64,000 nucleotides of DNA. Origin: CAMPJM01 sp964440915 (GTDB lineage: Bacteria > Bacteroidota > Bacteroidia > Cytophagales > Cyclobacteriaceae). Under the pieces are notes generated by a model. The model saw only the letters and a program-made list of their open reading frames with translations. It was not told the origin of the DNA and made no database searches. The stretch's first letter is position 1. Each line of letters begins with the position of its first letter. The stretch spans positions 9,354-73,353 of the forward strand of contig CAYTTV010000014.1 of the NCBI GenBank assembly GCA_964440915.1. The letters are read 5' to 3'. Made by a program: the position numbers and the translations under genes. Shown here one piece after another: positions 35,028 through 46,263 of this stretch.

Positions 35028-36194
35028 ATGGATAACAGAGTTTATATTTTCGATACAACTTTGAGGGATGGCGAGCAAGTCCCAGGTTGTACCCTAAATG
35101 CCAAAGATAAGGTAGAAATCGCTATCGCATTGGAAAATCTTGGTGTGGATGTTATTGAAGCTGGCTTTCCTATTTCCAGTCCTGGAGATTTTAAATCTGT
35201 CGTGGAAATAAGCAAGGTGGTCAAGAATGCTTCTGTATGCGCACTTTCCCGTGCAGTAGAGAAAGATATTCAAAGAGCTGCTGAATCCCTTAAATATGCC
35301 AAATACCCCCGAATCCACACGGGGATAGGTACTTCTGACCAGCATATCTTTACCAAGATTAGGAGCAACCGAGAAGAGATCATAGAGCGAGGTGTGGCAG
35401 CCGTAAAATACGCCAAAAAATTTGTTGAGGATGTTGAATTTTATGCTGAAGATGCGGGAAGAACAGAGAATGAATATCTGGCACGGGTGATCGAGGCGGT
35501 AATTGCTGCCGGCGCCACTGTCGTGAATATACCGGATACCACGGGTTTTTGCCTTCCTGACCAATACGGGGCGAAGATCAGATATCTGAAAGAAAATGTA
35601 AAAGGCATCGATAAAGTAATAATTTCTGCGCATTGTCATAACGATCTAGGACTCTCTACGGCCAATGCCTTGGAGGCCATAAAAAATGGTGCACGTCAGA
35701 TAGAATGTACCATCAATGGAGTAGGAGAGCGGGCAGGGAACACCTCCCTTGAAGAGGTAGTGATGATCTTGAGAAAGCATCCACATCTTGGATATGACAC
35801 CAATATAACTACGCAACAACTTTATCCGATCAGTCAAATGGTGTCGCAAAGAATGAATATGGTAGTGCAACCTAACAAAGCGATTGTAGGAAGTAATGCT
35901 TTCAGCCATTCTTCAGGCATCCACCAGGACGGCGTGATCAAAAACAGGGAAAATTATGAAATAATAGACCCTGCGGAAGTTGGAGTAGACGAGTCTTCTA
36001 TTGTTCTGACTGCAAGAAGCGGTAGAGCAGCGCTTGTTTTTAGATTGAAAAGAATAGATATAGCCCTTTCTAAAGAAGAGCTTGAAGAGGTTTATGAGCA
36101 ATTTTTGGCGCTGGCAGATACATTGCCAATTGTGCAGGACGAGCATTTGAAAGCGCTTGTGAAAAACTATCAGGAAGCCAACGTAAATTTGTAA
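35028..36194 (+). CDS. leuA: 2-isopropylmalate synthase, short form
   Basis: A 388-residue HMGL-domain enzyme joining acetyl-CoA and 2-ketoisovalerate, the first committed step to leucine. Catalytic and metal residues are present: DTTLRDGEQ (8-16), the HCHNDLG metal His pair (202-208) and [14 protein letters not shown]. Length is far below the usual ~510: the C-terminal LeuA dimer (leucine-binding) domain is missing. Short forms like this are expected to be free of leucine feedback; homocitrate/citramalate synthase-like activity is an alternative, but the operon favours LeuA. It leads the operon, 118 bases before ilvE. Confidence 0.88.
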   Translation: MDNRVYIFDTTLRDGEQVPGCTLNAKDKVEIAIALENLGVDVIEAGFPISSPGDFKSVVEISKVVKNASVCALSRAVEKDIQRAAESLKYAKYPRIHTGIGTSDQHIFTKIRSNREEIIERGVAAVKYAKKFVEDVEFYAEDAGRTENEYLARVIEAVIAAGATVVNIPDTTGFCLPDQYGAKIRYLKENVKGIDKVIISAHCHNDLGLSTANALEAIKNGARQIECTINGVGERAGNTSLEEVVMILRKHPHLGYDTNITTQQLYPISQMVSQRMNMVVQPNKAIVGSNAFSHSSGIHQDGVIKNRENYEIIDPAEVGVDESSIVLTARSGRAALVFRLKRIDIALSKEELEEVYEQFLALADTLPIVQDEHLKALVKNYQEANVNL

Positions 36195-36200
36195 GGAACC

Positions 36201-36218
36201 AATCTAAGACTTTAGATT
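36201..36218 (+). promoter_or_regulatory. Hairpin between leuA and ilvE
   Basis: AATCTAA-GACT-TTAGATT, a 7-bp perfect stem directly after leuA. It could adjust leuA against downstream expression. No T-run follows. Confidence 0.35.
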
Positions 36219-36312
36219 ATCATCGGTCGATACCCGTGGTAGACAATGCCATCGGTGTCGACGATGTATGTAGGACGATTGCCGTTTGATAAATATAAAT
36301 GATGCTGTGTCC

Positions 36313-37206
36313 ATGATATATTATAATAATAATACCTTTGTCTTTCTGGACGGGAAGTTTGTCAAAGCTTCTGAGGCCAAAACAGACCTTTTTGCCCAGA
36401 CCCTGCATTATGGGTGTGGCGTATTTGAAGGGCTCAGGGCTTATCATGCAGAAAAGGGAGGGAGTATATTCAGGGCAGCAGACCATTTTGAACGGTTCAT
36501 TTCTTCTGCTGAAAAGCTGCATATGAAGGTCAACTATTCTGTCTCAGAATTGGCGGCCATCGCTTATCAGCTTATGGCACTGAACGGTTTGAAAGACGCG
36601 TACATTAGGCCATTGGCTTATTCGGGCCCGAACATGCGCCTTCTTCCGGCTGAAGACACCCATGTTTTCATGGGAGCATGGAGGTGGGAGCGCTACCTTG
36701 GAGACGGCCTGTTGAATGTGGTGATTTCACCTTATGAAAAGCCCAATCCTAAGTCGTGCATTGTCGAAGCCAAGGTAGTGGGACAATTTGTGACCTCCAT
36801 CCTAGCTTCAAAAGATGCGAAAAGCAACGGTTATGATGAAGCCCTGCTTCTGGATATGAATGGCCACGTAGCGCAGGCACCTGGTGCCAACTTCTTTTTT
36901 GAAAAGGATGGTGTTCTTTACACACCTCCGAAGGGCCACATTTTGCCGGGCATTACCAGAGCTACCATGTTCGATTTGGCAAAAGAGCTGGGATATAAGA
37001 TAAAAGAAGAGTTCTTTAAACCAGATGTGCTCATGGAGGCAGATAGTGCTTTTTTTACTGGGACCGCAGTGGAAGTGGCAGGGATAAGGTCCATCAATGG
37101 AGTAGAATTAAAAGGAAAATGGCAAGATTCTATGGGGTATAACCTCAATCTTGTATATAGACAGAAAGTAAAGTTTAACGATTATCAAGGATTGACCATA
37201 GTATAA
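36313..37206 (+). CDS. ilvE: Branched-chain amino-acid aminotransferase
   Basis: A 297-residue fold-type IV PLP enzyme from ATG 36313 (a TTG at 36286 is in frame). It makes valine, leucine and isoleucine from their keto acids with glutamate. Evidence: TLHYGCGVFEGLRAY near the N-terminus, the PLP Lys in the NPKSCIVEAKVVGQF region, DEALLLDMNGHVAQAPGANFFF near 185, and FFTGTAVEVAGI at the phosphate-binding end. It is followed six bases later by ilvD. Confidence 0.93.
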   Translation: MIYYNNNTFVFLDGKFVKASEAKTDLFAQTLHYGCGVFEGLRAYHAEKGGSIFRAADHFERFISSAEKLHMKVNYSVSELAAIAYQLMALNGLKDAYIRPLAYSGPNMRLLPAEDTHVFMGAWRWERYLGDGLLNVVISPYEKPNPKSCIVEAKVVGQFVTSILASKDAKSNGYDEALLLDMNGHVAQAPGANFFFEKDGVLYTPPKGHILPGITRATMFDLAKELGYKIKEEFFKPDVLMEADSAFFTGTAVEVAGIRSINGVELKGKWQDSMGYNLNLVYRQKVKFNDYQGLTIV

Positions 37207-37212
37207 AATTGT

Positions 37213-38895
37213 ATGAGCAACGAGTTGAATAAATATAGCAAGACTATTACTCAGGATCCCACACAGCCTGCTGCACAAGCCATGTTTTATGGGATAGGGC
37301 TTACTGAAGAAGACCTCGAAAAGGCACAGGTGGGCATTGTGAGCATGGGATATGATGGGAATACCTGCAATATGCACCTGAATGACCTGGCGGCTTTGGT
37401 AAAGACTGGCGTTTGGGAGCAGAATTTGGTAGGGCTCATCTTTAATACAATTGGCGTGAGTGATGGAATGAGCAATGGGACAGAAGGAATGCGCTACTCT
37501 TTGGTAAGTCGGGACGTAATCGCAGATTCTATAGAAACAGTTTGTGGCGCTCAATACTACGATGGGCTCATTGCTCTTCCTGGATGCGATAAGAACATGC
37601 CAGGGTCTATTATGGCTATGGGCCGATTGAATCGACCTGCGATAATGGTTTATGGTGGTACTATAGCACCAGGGCACTACAAAGGGGAGGATCTTAATAT
37701 TGTATCCGCTTTTGAAGCGTTGGGACATAAGATTGCAGGGAACATATCCCCAGAGGATTTCAAACAAGTAGTAAAGCATTCGTGTCCAGGCGCAGGTGCC
37801 TGTGGAGGTATGTATACCGCTAACACCATGGCAAGTGCTATCGAAGCTTTAGGCATGAGTCTTCCTTACTCATCAAGCAATCCGGCTTTGAGTAAAGAAA
37901 AGCACCAAGAATGTCTTGATGCTGGAAAAGCTATAAAATTACTTTTGGAAAAAGATATTAAGCCACTAGACATTATGACTAGGAAGGCTTTTGAGAACGC
38001 CATCACCATTATAATGGCACTCGGCGGCTCTACCAATGCTGTGCTGCATTTGATTGCCATGGCAAAAAGTGTGGATGTACCCCTTAATTTGAATGATTTT
38101 CAAGCTATTAGCGACCGCATTCCTGTATTGGCGGACTTCAAGCCAAGTGGAAAGTACTTGATGCAGGATCTGCATCGTTTTGGAGGGGTTCCGGCTGTGA
38201 TGAAATACCTTTTGAAAAACAACCTTTTACACGGAGATTGTTTAACAGTGACAGGGAAGACATTGGCGGAGAACTTGGCCAATGTGCCTGATCTTAAATT
38301 TGACAACCAAGATATTATATACCCTCTAGAAAATCCTATAAAGAAAACGGGACACTTACAGATTTTGTATGGAAACCTGGCTTCTGAAGGAAGTGTGGCA
38401 AAAATAAGTGGGAAAGAAGGAGAGATGTTTAAGGGTAAAGCCAGGGTATTTGATGGTGAATTTGACCTTATAAATGGACTCAACTCGGGCAGAATAAAAT
38501 CGGGTGATGTAGTAGTGATTAAAAATGTGGGCCCGAAAGGTGCTCCTGGAATGCCTGAAATGCTTAAGCCAACATCTGCCATTATCGGCGCAGGCCTCGG
38601 GAAAAGTATTGCGCTCATTACCGACGGACGTTTTAGTGGGGGAACTCATGGGTTTGTGGTAGGGCATATTACTCCTGAAGCATTCGAAGGGGGGCTTATA
38701 GGCTTAGTAGAAGATGGGGATATCATAGAAATAAATGCGGTGGAAAATCGTATTGACCTCCTAGTCCCAGAGGAGATATTAGAACAAAGAAAACAAAAAT
38801 GGACACAACCTGCCCTAAAAGTTAAGAAGGGAGTCCTATACAAATATGCAAAAATGGTTTCATCAGCATCAGAAGGATGCATAACAGACCTATAA
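37213..38895 (+). CDS. ilvD: Dihydroxy-acid dehydratase
   Basis: A 560-residue Fe-S dehydratase converting dihydroxy-acids to keto acids in valine and isoleucine synthesis. The three cluster-binding cysteines are visible in [20 protein letters not shown] and [16 protein letters not shown], and the C-terminus has [14 protein letters not shown]. Length is normal. It starts six bases after ilvE and stops two bases before the ilvB start. Confidence 0.96.
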   Translation: MSNELNKYSKTITQDPTQPAAQAMFYGIGLTEEDLEKAQVGIVSMGYDGNTCNMHLNDLAALVKTGVWEQNLVGLIFNTIGVSDGMSNGTEGMRYSLVSRDVIADSIETVCGAQYYDGLIALPGCDKNMPGSIMAMGRLNRPAIMVYGGTIAPGHYKGEDLNIVSAFEALGHKIAGNISPEDFKQVVKHSCPGAGACGGMYTANTMASAIEALGMSLPYSSSNPALSKEKHQECLDAGKAIKLLLEKDIKPLDIMTRKAFENAITIIMALGGSTNAVLHLIAMAKSVDVPLNLNDFQAISDRIPVLADFKPSGKYLMQDLHRFGGVPAVMKYLLKNNLLHGDCLTVTGKTLAENLANVPDLKFDNQDIIYPLENPIKKTGHLQILYGNLASEGSVAKISGKEGEMFKGKARVFDGEFDLINGLNSGRIKSGDVVVIKNVGPKGAPGMPEMLKPTSAIIGAGLGKSIALITDGRFSGGTHGFVVGHITPEAFEGGLIGLVEDGDIIEINAVENRIDLLVPEEILEQRKQKWTQPALKVKKGVLYKYAKMVSSASEGCITDL

Positions 38896-38897
38896 TT

Positions 38898-40637
38898 ATG
38901 GAAACAGCAACAACTTTAAAATCGGCTAATCCTATAAAGACGGAAAAGAAAATTGTAGTTAGCGGAGCAGAGGCAATCATTCTTTCCTTGATTGCGGAAG
39001 GAGTAGAGACTTTGTTTGGATACCCTGGCGGAGCTATTATGCCAGTGTACGATGCTTTGTATAATTATGCAGATAAAATAAACCATGTGCTCGTGAGGCA
39101 TGAGCAAGGTGCGATACATGCCGCACAGGGCTATGCTAGAGTAAATGGAAAAGTAGGGGTATGCATGGCCACTTCTGGCCCTGGCGCTACCAATCTTATT
39201 ACCGGAGTAGCAGATGCGCAAATTGACAGCACGCCTTTGGTATGCATTACAGGTCAGGTGGCTTTCCCTTTGTTGGGTACTGACGCCTTCCAGGAAACTG
39301 ACGTTATAGGAGTTTCTATGGCTATTACCAAATGGAATTTTCAAATTACCAAAGCAAGTCAGATACCCGAAGTCTTAGCCAAGGCCTTCTATATTGCAAA
39401 GTCAGGCAGGCCAGGTCCTGTATTGATCGACATCACTAAAAATGCGCAAATAGAAACATTGGAGTTTTCTTATGAGCCATGTACTAAGGTGAGAAGCTAT
39501 CGTCCTACGCCTACTATTAAAATGTCTGCTGTTGAAAAGGCTGCCGCATTGATTGACTCGGCCAAAAAACCTTTCTTATTCATAGGGCAAGGCGTAGTGC
39601 TTTCTGGTGCCGAAAAGGAACTGCAGGATTTTATAGACAAAACAGGAATCCCCGCCGCATGGACTTTACTAGGGCTTTCCGCATTACCAACTGATCACCC
39701 TCTGAATGTAGGGATGTTGGGCATGCATGGCAACTACGGCCCTAATATAAAAACCAACGAGGCAGACGTGATCATTGCAGTGGGCATGCGTTTCGATGAC
39801 CGTGTAACAGGCGATACATCAAGATATGCCAAGCAAGCCAAGATCATTCACATTGACATCGATCCTGCTGAAATAAACAAGAATATTCCAGCAGAGGTGG
39901 CCATCATTGGCGATGCCAAAGAAGCCCTTCAAGCGCTGATAGCCAAGGTAAAGAGCAATAAGCACGAAGCTTGGTTAGAAGAGTTTAATGCTTGTATGGA
40001 AATAGAATATGACTGTGTGATTGATAAGGCCTTCCATCCTAAGAGCGAGAAGTTGTCTATGGGAGAAGTGGTAAAAATTATCTCAGACAAAGGGGAAGGA
40101 AAAAATATTCTGGTGACGGATGTGGGGCAGCATCAAATGGTCGCTTCACGTTATTTTAAGTTCAAGCAATCCCGGAGCAATGTTACTTCTGGTGGCCTAG
40201 GTACTATGGGATTTGCCCTTCCGGCGGCCTTAGGAGCAAAAATAGGAGCACCTGATAGAGAAGTAATTGCTGTGATCGGCGATGGAGGTTTCCAAATGAC
40301 ACTGCAAGAGCTAGGTACGATTTTTCAGACTGAAGCTGCGGTAAAGATTGTTATCCTCAACAACAACTTCTTGGGAATGGTGAGGCAGTGGCAGCAGTTG
40401 TTCTTTGAGAAGCGGTATTCTTTTACTGAAATGACTAACCCCAACTTTGTTGGTATTGCACAGGCCTTTGGTATACAAGCGGAGAAAGTGGTGGCAAGAG
40501 AAGGACTCGATGAAGCGGTCGGCAGGATGCTGGATCATAAAGGACCATTCCTTTTGGAAGTGGTAGTAGAAAAGGAAGAAAATGTATTCCCTATGGTTGC
40601 GGCAGGCACATGTGTGTCTGAAATAAGATTGAAATAG
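38898..40637 (+). CDS. ilvB: Acetolactate synthase, catalytic subunit
   Basis: A 579-residue ThDP enzyme from ATG 38898 (an upstream in-frame ATG at 38877 would overlap ilvD). It makes acetolactate and acetohydroxybutyrate. Evidence: the catalytic Glu in RHEQGAIHAAQGYAR, the FAD/ThDP core, and the metal-ThDP motif GDGGFQMTLQEL followed by NNNFLGMVRQW. ilvN follows 12 bases later, giving the regulatory subunit. Its product, acetolactate, is the substrate of the exported decarboxylase-like protein at 4307. Confidence 0.96.
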   Translation: METATTLKSANPIKTEKKIVVSGAEAIILSLIAEGVETLFGYPGGAIMPVYDALYNYADKINHVLVRHEQGAIHAAQGYARVNGKVGVCMATSGPGATNLITGVADAQIDSTPLVCITGQVAFPLLGTDAFQETDVIGVSMAITKWNFQITKASQIPEVLAKAFYIAKSGRPGPVLIDITKNAQIETLEFSYEPCTKVRSYRPTPTIKMSAVEKAAALIDSAKKPFLFIGQGVVLSGAEKELQDFIDKTGIPAAWTLLGLSALPTDHPLNVGMLGMHGNYGPNIKTNEADVIIAVGMRFDDRVTGDTSRYAKQAKIIHIDIDPAEINKNIPAEVAIIGDAKEALQALIAKVKSNKHEAWLEEFNACMEIEYDCVIDKAFHPKSEKLSMGEVVKIISDKGEGKNILVTDVGQHQMVASRYFKFKQSRSNVTSGGLGTMGFALPAALGAKIGAPDREVIAVIGDGGFQMTLQELGTIFQTEAAVKIVILNNNFLGMVRQWQQLFFEKRYSFTEMTNPNFVGIAQAFGIQAEKVVAREGLDEAVGRMLDHKGPFLLEVVVEKEENVFPMVAAGTCVSEIRLK

Positions 40638-40649
40638 ACAAATAAAAAC

Positions 40650-41183
40650 ATGGAAGCAAATAATTTCACGCTGTTGGTTTTTACAGAAAATCAAGTAGGT
40701 CTGTTAAGCCGGATCACGCTTATTCTTTCTAGAAGACATATAAATATCGAAAGCATAACTGTTTCGGAGTCTGAGATTCCTGGCATACACCGATTCACCA
40801 TCGTTATCAAAGAAAAGGAAGTGCAGGTGCAGAAGCTGGTGAAGCAAATAGAAAAGCAAGTGGAAGTGCTTAAGGCTTTCTATCATAGCGATGAGGATAC
40901 TATTTATCAGGAAATAGCATTGTACAAGGTGGCTGTAAAGGACCTTTCCATGCAAGGCGATTTGGACGCTATCATTAGAGATAACCATGCCCGCATCCTG
41001 ACTATTTCTCCAGAATATATTGTGGTGGAAAAGGCAGGGCATGAGGATGAAACCCAAGACTTGTTAAATAAGCTTCAGCCCTTCGGTGTTTTAGAGTTTG
41101 TACGATCAGGTAGAGTATCGATTACAAAATACGCTAAAGCTTTTTCTGCATATATGGAAGAACTAGAAGAGGCAAATGCATAA
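40650..41183 (+). CDS. ilvN: Acetolactate synthase, regulatory subunit
   Basis: A 177-residue small subunit with an N-terminal ACT domain (FTLLVFTENQVGLLSRITLI, then RRHINIESITVS) that binds valine in this family, and the ALS_ss_C domain after residue 75. It controls the catalytic subunit by feedback. The gene lies 12 bases after ilvB and 50 bases before ilvC. Confidence 0.94.
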   Translation: MEANNFTLLVFTENQVGLLSRITLILSRRHINIESITVSESEIPGIHRFTIVIKEKEVQVQKLVKQIEKQVEVLKAFYHSDEDTIYQEIALYKVAVKDLSMQGDLDAIIRDNHARILTISPEYIVVEKAGHEDETQDLLNKLQPFGVLEFVRSGRVSITKYAKAFSAYMEELEEANA

Positions 41184-41233
41184 ATAATTATTAATTTTAC
41201 TTTTTAATAATCAAAACAATCAAACTTATAAAT

Positions 41234-42280
41234 ATGGCTAAGATTAATTTTGGAGGTGTTGAGGAAAACGTGGTGACAAGGGAGGAGTTTCCCTTAGAGA
41301 AAGCAAGAGAGACATTAAAAAATGAAACGATTGCAATAATTGGTTACGGCGTGCAAGGCCCAGGCCAGTCGCTCAACCTTAAAGACAACGGATTTAATGT
41401 AATCGTTGGACAACGTAAAAACTCAAAATCCTGGGACAGGGCACAAGCTGATGGTTGGGTAGAAGGTAAAGACCTTTTTGATATCGAAGAGGCATGTGAA
41501 AAAGCGACTATCATCCAATATCTTTTGTCTGATGCAGGACAAATTGCCCAGTGGCCCACAATTAAGAAATACCTTACGCCTGGAAAAGCACTTTACTTTT
41601 CACATGGTTTTGGGATCACTTATAAAGACCAGACCGGTATTATACCTCCAGCAGATGTAGATGTAATCTTAGTAGCACCAAAAGGTTCTGGCACTTCTTT
41701 GAGAAGATTATTCTTGGAAGGGAAAGGACTTAACTCAAGCTATGCTATATTTCAGGATGCAACCGGCAAAGCAAAAGACCGAGTAGTATCTTTGGGTATC
41801 GGTGTAGGTTCAGGTTATCTTTTTGAAACTGACTTCAAAAAAGAAGTATTCTCTGACCTTACTGGTGAAAGAGGTATCCTTATGGGCGCATTGGCAGGCC
41901 TATTTGAGGCCCAGTACAATGTATTGAGAAAGAATGGCCACTCTCCTTCAGAGGCATTCAATGAGACTGTGGAAGAGCTTACGCAAAGCTTGATGCCTTT
42001 GGTGGCTGAGAATGGAATGGATTGGATGTATGCTAATACTTCAGTAACTGCTCAAAGAGGGGCTTTGGATTGGAGACATAAATTCAGAGAAGCTACAACG
42101 CCAGTTTTTGAAGAACTTTATTCAAGAGTTGCATCTGGAAAAGAGGCTGAAGTGGTAATTAAAGCAGGTCAAAAGCCTGACTACAGGGCCAACCTTGAGA
42201 AAGAGCTTAAAGAAATCAGAGATTCTGAATTGTGGCAAACAGGCCAACAAGTAAGGAAGTTAAGACCTGAGTCTAACTAA
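41234..42280 (+). CDS. ilvC: Ketol-acid reductoisomerase
   Basis: A 348-residue reductoisomerase making dihydroxy-isovalerate and dihydroxy-methylvalerate with NADPH. It has the Rossmann motif GYGVQGPGQSLNL in place of the more usual GYGSQAHA, a coenzyme loop QRKNSKSW, and the catalytic metal region GERGILMGALAGLFEAQYNV. C-terminal length puts it among class I-like forms, with Bacteroidota-type differences. It is the last gene of the operon and is followed by a clear terminator. The 50-base AT-rich gap before it may hold an extra promoter. Confidence 0.95.
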   Translation: MAKINFGGVEENVVTREEFPLEKARETLKNETIAIIGYGVQGPGQSLNLKDNGFNVIVGQRKNSKSWDRAQADGWVEGKDLFDIEEACEKATIIQYLLSDAGQIAQWPTIKKYLTPGKALYFSHGFGITYKDQTGIIPPADVDVILVAPKGSGTSLRRLFLEGKGLNSSYAIFQDATGKAKDRVVSLGIGVGSGYLFETDFKKEVFSDLTGERGILMGALAGLFEAQYNVLRKNGHSPSEAFNETVEELTQSLMPLVAENGMDWMYANTSVTAQRGALDWRHKFREATTPVFEELYSRVASGKEAEVVIKAGQKPDYRANLEKELKEIRDSELWQTGQQVRKLRPESN

Positions 42281-42301
42281 TTTTAAGCATGTTATATATG
42301 C

Positions 42302-42329
42302 AAAAGGGGAAGTTTAGCTTCCCCTTTTT
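42302..42329 (+). terminator. Intrinsic terminator of the leuA-ilvC operon
   Basis: AAAAGGGGAAG-TTTAG-CTTCCCCTTTTT, an 11-bp stem with a T-run, 22 bases after ilvC. Confidence 0.95.
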
Positions 42330-42336
42330 GTTTTGA

Positions 42337-42600
42337 GTGTGCCGTGCATGGCGATAACCTGACGGTGAAAGTCCGTTAGGGGTCTGTAGTTGCCAATCAT
42401 TAACCCCATTACCAATAGCAAGGGTGTCCTTTGCCGATAGGTATCCCAATCATGGCTTTTTGAGCCAATTTTCTACGTTTGCTGATTAGGCTAGTCTATG
42501 AAATATTCCTGTTATTGAGCCAAGCCATCAGAAAGACCCGGGATTGATGAGGCTAAAAAATGGTGCATTGATCCACTAAGGACACGCCTGTTAACGAAGG
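42337..42600 (+). mobile_element. Group II intron 5' remnant, no reverse transcriptase ORF
   Basis: GTGTGCCGTGCATGGCG at 42337 matches the conserved group II 5' end (GUGYGCC..GCAUGGGC). ACGGTGAAAGTCCGTTAGGGG (split at 42362-42382), GCAAGGGTGTCC (42418-42429) and ATTAGGCTAGTCTATGAA near 42486 are all in the order found in domain I. No intron-encoded protein and no domain V follow; similarity fades by about 42600. The fossil lies directly after the ilvC terminator. Confidence 0.7.
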
Positions 42601-42703
42601 GCTGCCATAAAAAAAGAAAAGGAGAATCTATTACCACCTATCAAAGGTCTTTGTTTTTAAGGACCTATTCTGGCAGTTCATCATCCAATAAGGTTTTTGC
42701 CAA

Positions 42704-42741
42704 TAAAAAACAACAATCACGGGATGGGTGTGCCCTGTGAT
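42704..42741 (-). terminator. Intrinsic terminator of atpDC
   Basis: On the minus strand, ATCACAGGG pairs with CCCGTGAT over a nine-base loop, with a one-base bulge, followed by TGTTGTTTTTT. It lies 33 bases past the atpC stop. Confidence 0.65.
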
Positions 42742-42773
42742 GAAGAAGAACAGTTAATATATTGATAAGCTTT

Positions 42774-43025
42774 TTAAGCAGGAGATAGAACGGATTCGGC
42801 CAGCAGTATCACTTTGTTCTTAAGAACTTCTACCACACCGCCATCTATTTCTAGCTTAAACTCCCCTGATTTGTTTCGGTATACGACCGTACCCTTGCCC
42901 AATGAACTGATGAGAGGAGCATGATTTTCTAATACCTGAAAAGAGCCTTTGCTACCGGGGAAGGTAGCTGATTCCACTTCTCCTTGAAAGACGGTTCGAT
43001 CCGGTGTGATTATTTCTAAAAGCAT
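42774..43025 (-). CDS. atpC: ATP synthase F1 epsilon subunit
   Basis: An 83-residue epsilon subunit starting at MLLEIITPD (43025). It has the N-terminal beta-sandwich with ATFPGSKGSFQVLENHAPLISSL and no C-terminal helical hairpin, a short form common in Bacteroidota that lacks the inhibitory helices. The frame extends upstream to 43064, but family alignment and the repeat-like sequence argue for the shorter start. It follows atpD by 84 bases. Confidence 0.93.
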   Translation of the reverse strand: MLLEIITPDRTVFQGEVESATFPGSKGSFQVLENHAPLISSLGKGTVVYRNKSGEFKLEIDGGVVEVLKNKVILLAESVLSPA

Positions 43026-43027
43026 AG

Positions 43028-43100
43028 TTGTAACTGTTAATGCACCAATTGAATAATGTACCAATTAAATGAATGTGCCTCCAATACGGGCACATTCAAT
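43028..43100. repeat. Degenerate repeat shared with 16570-16680
   Basis: Repeated units of AATGcACCAATTgAATAATGtACCAATTAA type in the atpD-atpC gap, the reverse complement of the CATTGGtACATCA units after the methyltransferase gene. Confidence 0.45.
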
Positions 43101-43109
43101 AATCGATCA

Positions 43110-44618
<1,509 letters not shown>

Positions 44619-44663
44619 TTAACTTTTTGTGAAAGGTTTATCAGCGTGTTTGATTTCGAAGTG

Positions 44664-44695
44664 CAAAAGTAGGCTTTTCCGTCATCTTATACAAA
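44664..44695 (-). promoter_or_regulatory. Promoter of atpDC
   Basis: On the minus strand TTTG (44695-44692), 20 bases, then TACTTTTG (44671-44664), a perfect TAnnTTTG. A second TACTTTTG overlaps the -33 element at 44699-44692. Start of transcription about 43 bases before atpD. Confidence 0.65.
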
Positions 44696-44773
44696 AGTAA
44701 AAATGATTTTTAAATACCTTGTTCAAATGTTTTTAACATCAGCAACCGACTGAATCCAAACATCGCTGCTTTT

Positions 44774-45997
44774 CTATGTTTTCAGGACGATTCTAAAGGT
44801 AGTGCCTTCGTCCATCACCGACGATTTCACCACGATTTTACCCTTATGATAATTCTCAACTATTCTCTTTACCAAAGTAAGGCCCAAGCCCCAGCCTCTT
44901 TTCTTTGTAGTAAATCCAGGTTGAAAGACGCGCTTCAAATTCGATTTGCTCATCCCTTTGCCATTGTCGGTCACATCTATAAACACCTTCCCTTCACTGC
45001 CTTTAGAGATGTTCACATCTATTTTCCCTATGCCGCTCATGGCATCTACTGCGTTTTTACACAGGTTTTCAATCACCCAATCAAACAGCGGCTTGTTGAT
45101 TGAAGCCGTAATTCCGGGTGATTCTTCATGCACTTCTATGCGCACCTTAGTCGAAATCCTGGGCTGTAGATAGCTTATCGTAGCTTGAATCACCTCAAGC
45201 AAAGGTTCCTCCTTCAGAATCGGCACCGATCCAATATTGGAAAACCGGGCTGTGATCATTTCCAGTTTTTTAATATCCTTCCCAAGTTCATCCGTGATCC
45301 CTATTTCGGCCAGCTTAGGTTCAGACTTGAAATACTCGACCCAGGCCATCAGCGACGACAACGGTGTGCCCAATTGGTGCGCAGTTTCCTTGGCCAATCC
45401 TACCCATACCCTATTCTGTTCGGCAGTTTTGGAATAGCTGAATGCGATATAGGCCAACACCCCAAATACTGCAATCACCGTCAATTGCACATAAGGATAG
45501 TACTGCAACTGCCTCAGCAGATAGGAGTTCTTATAATAAACATATTGATAATCGTACACCTCACCATTCGAGTAACGCAAAGTTATCTCTATAGGCTCGT
45601 GCTCTTCTTGCATTATCTTCAGCTCTCTGCGCAACAGTTGCTCACGCTCCTTTTCGGAAACACCTTCTGGCAGGGCCACGTTCTTGTCCAAAGTCGGATT
45701 GCCCTGGGCATCGGTAGAAATCACCGGAATGGTGTTGTTGGCTACGATGATTTCCTGAAAGATAAAAATCAGGTTATCACTATTGTTCTCGTTGGCAGCA
45801 TATTCCAAAGTATTGGCATATAGTTGGATCAGCTCTTTTTCCCGTTCCTTCAAATCGTCCACCAGCCGATCGGTATAGTATATAGAGGCCGTCCCAATTA
45901 TCAAAGAAACTATGAGCACCCCATATTTCAGTGTAGACCGGTTTTGATATATATCCAGCGTACTTACCTCCTTTAGGCGTTTATTCATCAATCGCAT
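44774..45997 (-). CDS. Orphan membrane sensor histidine kinase
   Basis: A 407-residue kinase. TM segments lie at about 25-45 and 170-190 and enclose a ~120-residue periplasmic sensing region. The HisKA-like region has ETAHQLGTPLSSLMAW with the phospho-His in AHQLGTP, and the ATPase domain shows ENLCKNAVDAMSG (N box), DNGKGMSK (G1), FTTKKRGWGLGL (G2). The AHQLGTPLSSL form is common in Bacteroidota kinases. No response regulator gene is near. An ATG nine bases inside is also possible as start. Confidence 0.88.
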   Translation of the reverse strand: MRLMNKRLKEVSTLDIYQNRSTLKYGVLIVSLIIGTASIYYTDRLVDDLKEREKELIQLYANTLEYAANENNSDNLIFIFQEIIVANNTIPVISTDAQGNPTLDKNVALPEGVSEKEREQLLRRELKIMQEEHEPIEITLRYSNGEVYDYQYVYYKNSYLLRQLQYYPYVQLTVIAVFGVLAYIAFSYSKTAEQNRVWVGLAKETAHQLGTPLSSLMAWVEYFKSEPKLAEIGITDELGKDIKKLEMITARFSNIGSVPILKEEPLLEVIQATISYLQPRISTKVRIEVHEESPGITASINKPLFDWVIENLCKNAVDAMSGIGKIDVNISKGSEGKVFIDVTDNGKGMSKSNLKRVFQPGFTTKKRGWGLGLTLVKRIVENYHKGKIVVKSSVMDEGTTFRIVLKT

Positions 45998-46072
45998 TGC
46001 AGTATTTTACTTCGAAAGCATTAGAAATATACAAAGTAAATACTATACTCTGCACAAAAAAACTCAAAATGG

Positions 46073-46219
46073 ATTTGGGCGCCACCTCCTGCTATCCACT
46101 ACAACTCCGCCCCTCGCACTGCTTGTCCATTGCCAGCTGTTTATTTGCTACAGCAGATGCACCTCCTTAAATAACCCAGCCCATAGCGGGGTTTCTGTTG
46201 CTATCAGGGGCGCTCCTAC
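46073..46219 (-). repeat. Dispersed intergenic repeat, copy D
   Basis: In reverse it reads from GTAGGAGCGCCCCTGATAGCA to GGCGCCCAAAT. It has the same two ends as copy A but a longer centre (147 bp in all). It sits between the aldo/keto reductase stop and the histidine kinase start, both on the minus strand. Confidence 0.65.
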
Positions 46220-46263
46220 GTTTATTCCAGCCTTAGTAGCCTCACCGCCCCCTGCCTTCTAAA

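Noticed and set aside
42600..42773. Domain V/VI of the group II intron
   Set aside because: The hairpin near 42716-42741 lacks the AGC triad and bulge of domain V and is explained as the atpC terminator.
45185..45823. Plus-strand ORF of 212 codons opposite the histidine kinase
   Set aside because: Shadow of a strongly supported kinase, with unnatural His/Gln/Arg composition.
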